Positions 6,883 through 10,561 of a DNA stretch of 10,561 nucleotides are shown here, one piece after another (the first letter of the stretch is position 1; each line of letters starts with the position of its first letter). Below the pieces are notes generated by a model that was not told the origin of the DNA, made no database searches, and saw only the letters and a program-made list of their open reading frames with translations. The position numbers and the translations under genes are program-made. This DNA comes from Coriobacteriales bacterium. GTDB taxonomy: Bacteria; Actinomycetota; Coriobacteriia; Coriobacteriales; UBA8131. Location: NCBI GenBank assembly GCA_031274985.1, contig JAISPK010000052.1, positions 1-10,561 of the forward strand, read 5' to 3'.

Positions 6883-7674
6883 GATCTGCAGGATGCGACG
6901 CGCGTTGCCCCCCAGGATGGCATCAGTCTCTTCGGGGAGCAGCGGCAGCGCCTTTAAGAAGGCAATCTCTTCGGAGGTATAGCTCCAGGGAGAATCAGAG
7001 GCAAACAGGATCTTGTTGGCTCCGTGGTTCTTGACGATGCGCAGGAATTGCTCCTCAGGAAAGTACTTGAACCCCATAGAGGTATCGAGGTAGATCTCTG
7101 ATCCCACCAGGTATTCTTCGACCTCATCCCACTGAGCATGCCCTCCCAGGTGTGCGGCCACGATAACCCCGCCCTGCAGGGCATTGATGATCCTTGCAAA
7201 CTGCTGCGGCGTGCTTTTGAACGGAGGCGAGAATCCGGGGTCGAATCCTGCATGAAAGAGCAGTATCAAACCCTTGCTCAGAGCGTAGTCATAGATGCGC
7301 AGCATCTTCTCGTCGTCCACCACAAAGTTCTGGTATTCCGGGTGGAGCTTGAGCCCTTTGAGGCCCAGCTCTACCACGAGGTCGATGTCGTTTTTGTAGC
7401 TTTCATCGTGCGGATAGACGGCCCCAAAACTCACCAGTCGATCCGAGCAGATGCTCCTGGCCCATGTGTTGATGGTGCGCACCTGTGACGAACTGGTGAG
7501 TACCGGCTGCACAACCGAAACATCGATACCCCCCTCGTCCATCTGCCGCAGCAGTCCTCCAACGGTGCCGTCGGTAGTAGTGGGATAGATATGGTCGATG
7601 GCAACCGAGAGCTTGTCCAGCGCCCGGGGAGCCAGTTCATCGGGAAAAATATGGGTGTGAAAATCAATGATCAT
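6880..7674 (-). CDS. Metal-dependent amidohydrolase (Amidohydrolase_2 family)
   Basis: This is a TIM-barrel metal-dependent hydrolase or decarboxylase of 264 residues, probably cytoplasmic since no signal peptide is seen. Metal and catalytic residues appear in family order: HxH after strand 1 (MIIDFHTHIFP, H6 and H8), GLKLHPEYQ (H111), LLFHAGFDPG (H141), AAHLGGH (H175) and the terminal aspartate in FASDSPW (D227). A GNARRIL ending (256-262) is typical. The family covers uracil-ring, phenolic-acid and lactone substrates, so the substrate cannot be assigned. The ATG at 7674 gives the usual family N-terminus with a weak GGA seven bases upstream. A TTG at 7686 would add four residues but has only a pyrimidine-rich leader. 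It follows the GH3 gene by 69 bp on the same strand and may be co-transcribed; action on a released aglycone is conjecture. Confidence 0.85.
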   Translation of the reverse strand: MIIDFHTHIFPDELAPRALDKLSVAIDHIYPTTTDGTVGGLLRQMDEGGIDVSVVQPVLTSSSQVRTINTWARSICSDRLVSFGAVYPHDESYKNDIDLVVELGLKGLKLHPEYQNFVVDDEKMLRIYDYALSKGLILLFHAGFDPGFSPPFKSTPQQFARIINALQGGVIVAAHLGGHAQWDEVEEYLVGSEIYLDTSMGFKYFPEEQFLRIVKNHGANKILFASDSPWSYTSEEIAFLKALPLLPEETDAILGGNARRILQI

Positions 7675-7743
7675 AAGCTTGTCCAAGGGGAGGGGTAGCT
7701 CCCACTTCCTCTGTTGTCCGCGACCGTGAGTCCGGGTCTCCTG

Positions 7744-10269
7744 TTAATCTGCCTTTTTCGTTCTACCTTGCAAGACTGCTTCCAACACACGGGCACAGCT
7801 TAACCGGATGTCCTCTGCACATACCCCGCCACCCGCCAAATCCTTTTTAAGCGCCTTATAGTACCAGCTTCCGCCGGGACAGATCAGGTCGTTTCCTGCT
7901 TTTATGGCCCATCCGTTGCTCGCAAGCCCTTTGCCGGTCGCGAGCCAGTCGGTCATGACCACTCCCTCAAAACCCCATTCGCACCTCAGCACCTTGGTAC
8001 AGAGGTCGTAGCTGTTGGGAGCATACACGCCATTGACCTTATTGTAACTGGTCATCACCGCCTTTGCTCCGGCCTCTGTTGTTCCGGCCTCCTCAATGGC
8101 TATCCTAAAACCTCTCAGATAGATTTCGCGGAGCGTGCGCTCACTCAGGATGCTGTTAGAAAAATTACGGTTGGCCTCCTGATTGTTGCAGGCAAAATGC
8201 TTGACGGTAACGTAACAGCCCTTAAAACTCTGGACGCCCCGGGTCAGGGCAGCGGCCATCTTGCCGGTGAGCAGAGGATCCTCGCTGTAGTACTCGTAGT
8301 TGCGCCCACAGAGCGGGTTGCGCTGGATGTTCATGCCGGGGGCGAGCAAGAAGGTGGCCCCGAATTCGGACATCTCTGTTCCCATTGCTTTGCCGACCTG
8401 CTCCATGAGCTCCGTGTTCCACGTTTGAGCGAGAGCCGTTCCTACCGGAAATGCGGTGGCAAACTGGTAGAGCAGCGTGCCTTTGCGGGGGTTGCCGAGC
8501 AGGAGCTTCTTGAGCAGCCAGGACATATGCTCCATAAACTCAAACATGGTTTCCACCGGCTTGATCTTACCGTTTTTGAGGAGTACCGAGGTTCTTTGAA
8601 CCCGTACACCGGCCGGTCCGTCGCACAGCGCCACATTGGGGATGCCTTTATCAACGAGTTCAGATGTTGTGTATGCGGCCGCCCCGGGAACGCAGAAGTG
8701 CGGGTTTGCGTCGAGTACCCCGGTGGCAACGACGAGCTTGAGCATATCCCCCAGCTCCAGGGTTTCAAGCAGCGCCTGCGCCTGAGCGCTGAGACGGGGC
8801 TGAGGCACTCGGTAGTCGTGTGTTGTTGTCTGGATGCTTGCGGGCTCAAGGATCAGACGGGGGATTGATGCAGGCATCTCCCGGGGAGTTGAGAGGGGAG
8901 TCTCCCCGGCATCTGCAGGGCCCGCTGCCTCTTTCTCTGGCTCTATCTCAACCAGCTCGCGCTCCAATGGGCAGATAGGCGTGCAGATCTCAGTGGTAAC
9001 GGTCTCCTTGAGCTCAAGGGCGGCAACGACCTCCGTTTGGCGCGAGCTCTCTCCCAGTCGCAGGAGGTAGACCCCCTGCTGAAGTATAAAGCTGGAGCTC
9101 TGCTCGTCATACCCGGCCAGATCTACCATGTCAAAGACGAGCTCAATCTCCTGCGACTGACCGGGCTCCAGCGTAGCGCTCTTAACAAAAGCAGCGAGGC
9201 TCTGGTATTCGCGCTTCAGTTTTCCTGCGGGAGCGCTCACGTAAAGCTGCACGCACTTTTTGCCCGAAGACACAGCGCTGCGGTTTGTGACCCTCGCTGC
9301 AAGGGCAACCTTTGTTCCCTGCACCGTTGTGTTAAGGGGCTCTATCAAAAAGTCGGCGTAGCTCTTTCCGTAGCCAAACTCATACCGGGGCCTCACCCCA
9401 AAACTGTCAAAAAAACGATAGCCTACGTAGAGGCCCTCCCGGTATTCCTCGTCATTGTCAGTGCCGCCCAGGTAACTGTACTCCAGGGCATTTGGCAGGT
9501 CCTGGTACTTGCGTGGCCAGGAAAAACCGAGGCAGCCGGAGGGCGTTGTCAAGCCGGTGATGAGGTCAGCAAGCGCGTTGCCGCCCTCCATGCCCTGCTG
9601 ACAAAAGAACAAAAGCGCATTGATGCCGTTGATGCTTTCCAGAGGGCTCAGATCCATCGGGCCGCCTGCGTTAATCACCACCAGGGTGTTTTCGTAGGCC
9701 TCTGCAACGATCTTGAGGTTATCTACCTCGGTTTGAAACAGGGAGTATCCGTGCTCATCGAGACTTCGGTCTGAGCTCTCGCCAGCCTGACGGGCAACTA
9801 CATAGAGGGCAGTGTCGCACCCGCCGCTACTCTTGCTCTTTTCGATATCACCTCTGGTTATCCTACGCCCGGGAGGATACTGAAAACTGCTTGCCATGAT
9901 ATTGACCCGGGATAGAGGGTTAAAGTCCCAGAGTCTCCGGGCCATCGCCGTGTGAGCCACCGCTTTTTGGGAGCTAAGCAGCACTTCGTATTCTCTGAGC
10001 CAGCTCTCGGTGGTTACTGTAAAGCCAGCCTCCTTGAGCCCCTGCTCAATGGTAACCGAATAGCGTTCGTTGACCTCGCCGCTTCCCGTGCCGCCCTTAA
10101 TGGTAGTTGCCGATCCGCCGCCAAAGAGAGCAAGAGGGCAGGGAGCCAGCGGCAAAAGCCCGTCATTCTCAAGCAGTACGATGCTTTCACGTGCAGCTTT
10201 GCGCGCAAGCCTGCGATGCGCCCGCTCACGCGGTGAAACCTCTATGCCGGGAGTCGCATTGGTTTTCAC
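7744..10269 (-). CDS. GH3 family beta-glycosidase with swapped domain order
   Basis: This retaining glycoside hydrolase probably removes beta-linked glucose or a similar sugar from oligosaccharides or glycosides. No signal peptide is seen, so it should act in the cytoplasm. Most GH3 enzymes start with the TIM barrel; here the order is reversed. The alpha/beta sandwich comes first (about 15-255; ARESIVLLENDGLLPL at 26-41, candidate acid/base E164 in QAGESSDR). A fibronectin-III-like domain follows (about 310-410), then an acidic proline-rich linker (about 433-470). The (beta/alpha)8 barrel is last (about 500-835), with LCDGPAGVR (548-556), GRNYEYYSEDP (655-665), VKHF (689-692) and nucleophile D774 in GVVMTDW. 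This order is known from Ruminococcus albus and Butyrivibrio beta-glucosidases. I chose the GTG at 10269 (841 aa), which has AGGA five bases upstream. An ATG at 10305 would add 12 residues but lacks a ribosome site. Confidence 0.92.
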   Translation of the reverse strand: MKTNATPGIEVSPRERAHRRLARKAARESIVLLENDGLLPLAPCPLALFGGGSATTIKGGTGSGEVNERYSVTIEQGLKEAGFTVTTESWLREYEVLLSSQKAVAHTAMARRLWDFNPLSRVNIMASSFQYPPGRRITRGDIEKSKSSGGCDTALYVVARQAGESSDRSLDEHGYSLFQTEVDNLKIVAEAYENTLVVINAGGPMDLSPLESINGINALLFFCQQGMEGGNALADLITGLTTPSGCLGFSWPRKYQDLPNALEYSYLGGTDNDEEYREGLYVGYRFFDSFGVRPRYEFGYGKSYADFLIEPLNTTVQGTKVALAARVTNRSAVSSGKKCVQLYVSAPAGKLKREYQSLAAFVKSATLEPGQSQEIELVFDMVDLAGYDEQSSSFILQQGVYLLRLGESSRQTEVVAALELKETVTTEICTPICPLERELVEIEPEKEAAGPADAGETPLSTPREMPASIPRLILEPASIQTTTHDYRVPQPRLSAQAQALLETLELGDMLKLVVATGVLDANPHFCVPGAAAYTTSELVDKGIPNVALCDGPAGVRVQRTSVLLKNGKIKPVETMFEFMEHMSWLLKKLLLGNPRKGTLLYQFATAFPVGTALAQTWNTELMEQVGKAMGTEMSEFGATFLLAPGMNIQRNPLCGRNYEYYSEDPLLTGKMAAALTRGVQSFKGCYVTVKHFACNNQEANRNFSNSILSERTLREIYLRGFRIAIEEAGTTEAGAKAVMTSYNKVNGVYAPNSYDLCTKVLRCEWGFEGVVMTDWLATGKGLASNGWAIKAGNDLICPGGSWYYKALKKDLAGGGVCAEDIRLSCARVLEAVLQGRTKKAD

Positions 10270-10303
10270 GGTAATCCTAAGGGTGGAGGAACCTGACCAC
10301 TGC

Positions 10304-10318
10304 ATTTTAACGTAAAAT
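10304..10318. promoter_or_regulatory. AT-rich palindrome in the GH3/ROK divergent region
   Basis: ATTTTA-ACG-TAAAAT is a perfect 6-bp inverted repeat with a 3-bp spacer, lying between the divergent GH3 and ROK genes. TAAAAT can serve as a -10 box on both strands: at 10313-10318 for the ROK gene, and the complement of 10304-10309 for the GH3 gene. Neither has a strong -35 partner. Used this way on the minus strand it would overlap the alternative GH3 ATG, which favours the downstream GTG start. It may equally be an operator controlling both genes. Confidence 0.4.
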
Positions 10319-10360
10319 AGAGAGCAGCTCGTATCAACAAGTTTTAGGATGGAGGCGACC

Positions 10361-10561
10361 ATGCTGTTTGTAGGCATAGATCTGGGAGCAACCAACACAG
10401 CGGTTGCTATCGTCGACTCTCAGGGCACGATTATTCGCAGAGTAAGTACTCCAACTCCCCTTGATCTGGCCGCGCGAGAAACCGTGCAAAGCATGGCAGA
10501 GCAGACCCTGCGCTTGTTGGCAGACGAGGGACTCTGCCCGGAGGACATAACCGCTCTCGGC
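10361..10561 (+). CDS. ROK-family sugar kinase or regulator, N-terminal fragment
   Basis: Only the first 67 codons are in the window; the reading frame stays open to its end. The N-terminus MLFVGIDLGATNTAVAIVD carries the ROK/ASKHA phosphate-1 loop (DLGATNT, residues 7-13; the usual form is DLGGTN/DIGGT), which binds the ATP phosphates in glucokinase-like proteins. The protein begins directly with this fold and has no N-terminal helix-turn-helix, so a sugar kinase is more likely than a NagC/XylR-type repressor. The ATG has a strong GGAGG five bases upstream. Divergent placement next to a cytoplasmic GH3 enzyme suggests it phosphorylates the glucose or related sugar released by that enzyme. 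The substrate-binding and zinc-binding ROK motifs lie beyond the window. Confidence 0.85.
   Translation, partial: MLFVGIDLGATNTAVAIVDSQGTIIRRVSTPTPLDLAARETVQSMAEQTLRLLADEGLCPEDITALG

Noticed and set aside
7680..7711. GGGAG...CTCCC hairpin (minus strand) between GH3 and the amidohydrolase gene as a terminator
   Set aside because: It is a short stem without a following U-run. It could occlude translation from the TTG at 7686, but it does not support transcription termination.
7675..7746. GH3 and amidohydrolase as a single frame interrupted by a stop codon (readthrough or broken fusion)
   Set aside because: The frame after the GH3 TAA is open for 19 codons and runs in frame into the amidohydrolase. 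Both proteins are complete at their ends, and such in-frame openness over about 60 bp is easily chance in GC-rich DNA.
8197..9774. Plus-strand open frames opposite the GH3 gene (223 and 245 codons)
   Set aside because: They are antisense to a well-supported enzyme gene and have no recognisable domains.

Overview
The window reads as an ordinary bacterial chromosomal segment of moderately high GC. It is densely coded, with eight protein genes and no RNA genes, phage genes, insertion sequences or CRISPR arrays. The best guess for the host is an actinobacterium of the Coriobacteriia type, with a Gram-positive anaerobe of another phylum as the alternative. That guess rests on a TnrB2/TnrB3-type (polyketide-exporter-like) ABC pair, a PASTA-repeat lipoprotein, a HisRS with a six-cysteine insertion, and an intracellular domain-swapped GH3 glycosidase beside a ROK kinase. 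No taxonomic marker was compared, so this is inference.

Positions 1-161 are non-coding. The first ~100 bases are a degenerate intergenic repeat, followed by the hisS leader. Positions 162-3329 hold hisS and aspS, which lie 21 bp apart and probably form one operon. A 149-bp gap follows that contains six tandem copies of a 13-bp unit. Positions 3479-5792 encode a two-gene ABC exporter, the ATPase and a 12-TM permease, separated by 4 bp. After a 96-bp gap with a candidate promoter, positions 5889-6869 encode a lipoprotein made almost entirely of four PASTA domains and lacking a kinase domain.

The strand then switches. A metal-dependent amidohydrolase (6880-7674) and a GH3 beta-glycosidase (7744-10269) are read on the minus strand and converge on the PASTA gene with only 10 bp between the stop codons. 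A 91-bp divergent intergenic region with an AT-rich palindrome separates the GH3 gene from a ROK-family sugar kinase/regulator gene, which starts at 10361 and runs off the window.

Functionally there are three blocks: translation (two aminoacyl-tRNA synthetases), the envelope (exporter and PASTA lipoprotein), and probable glycoside catabolism (a cytoplasmic GH3 releasing a sugar, a ROK protein that may phosphorylate it or sense it, and an amidohydrolase that may act on a released aglycone or be unrelated). No clearly novel multi-gene system is visible. The items most worth a second look are the 13-bp tandem repeat before the exporter, the kinase-free PASTA lipoprotein, the swapped-order GH3 with its acidic linker, and the tRNA-specificity residues of AspRS.
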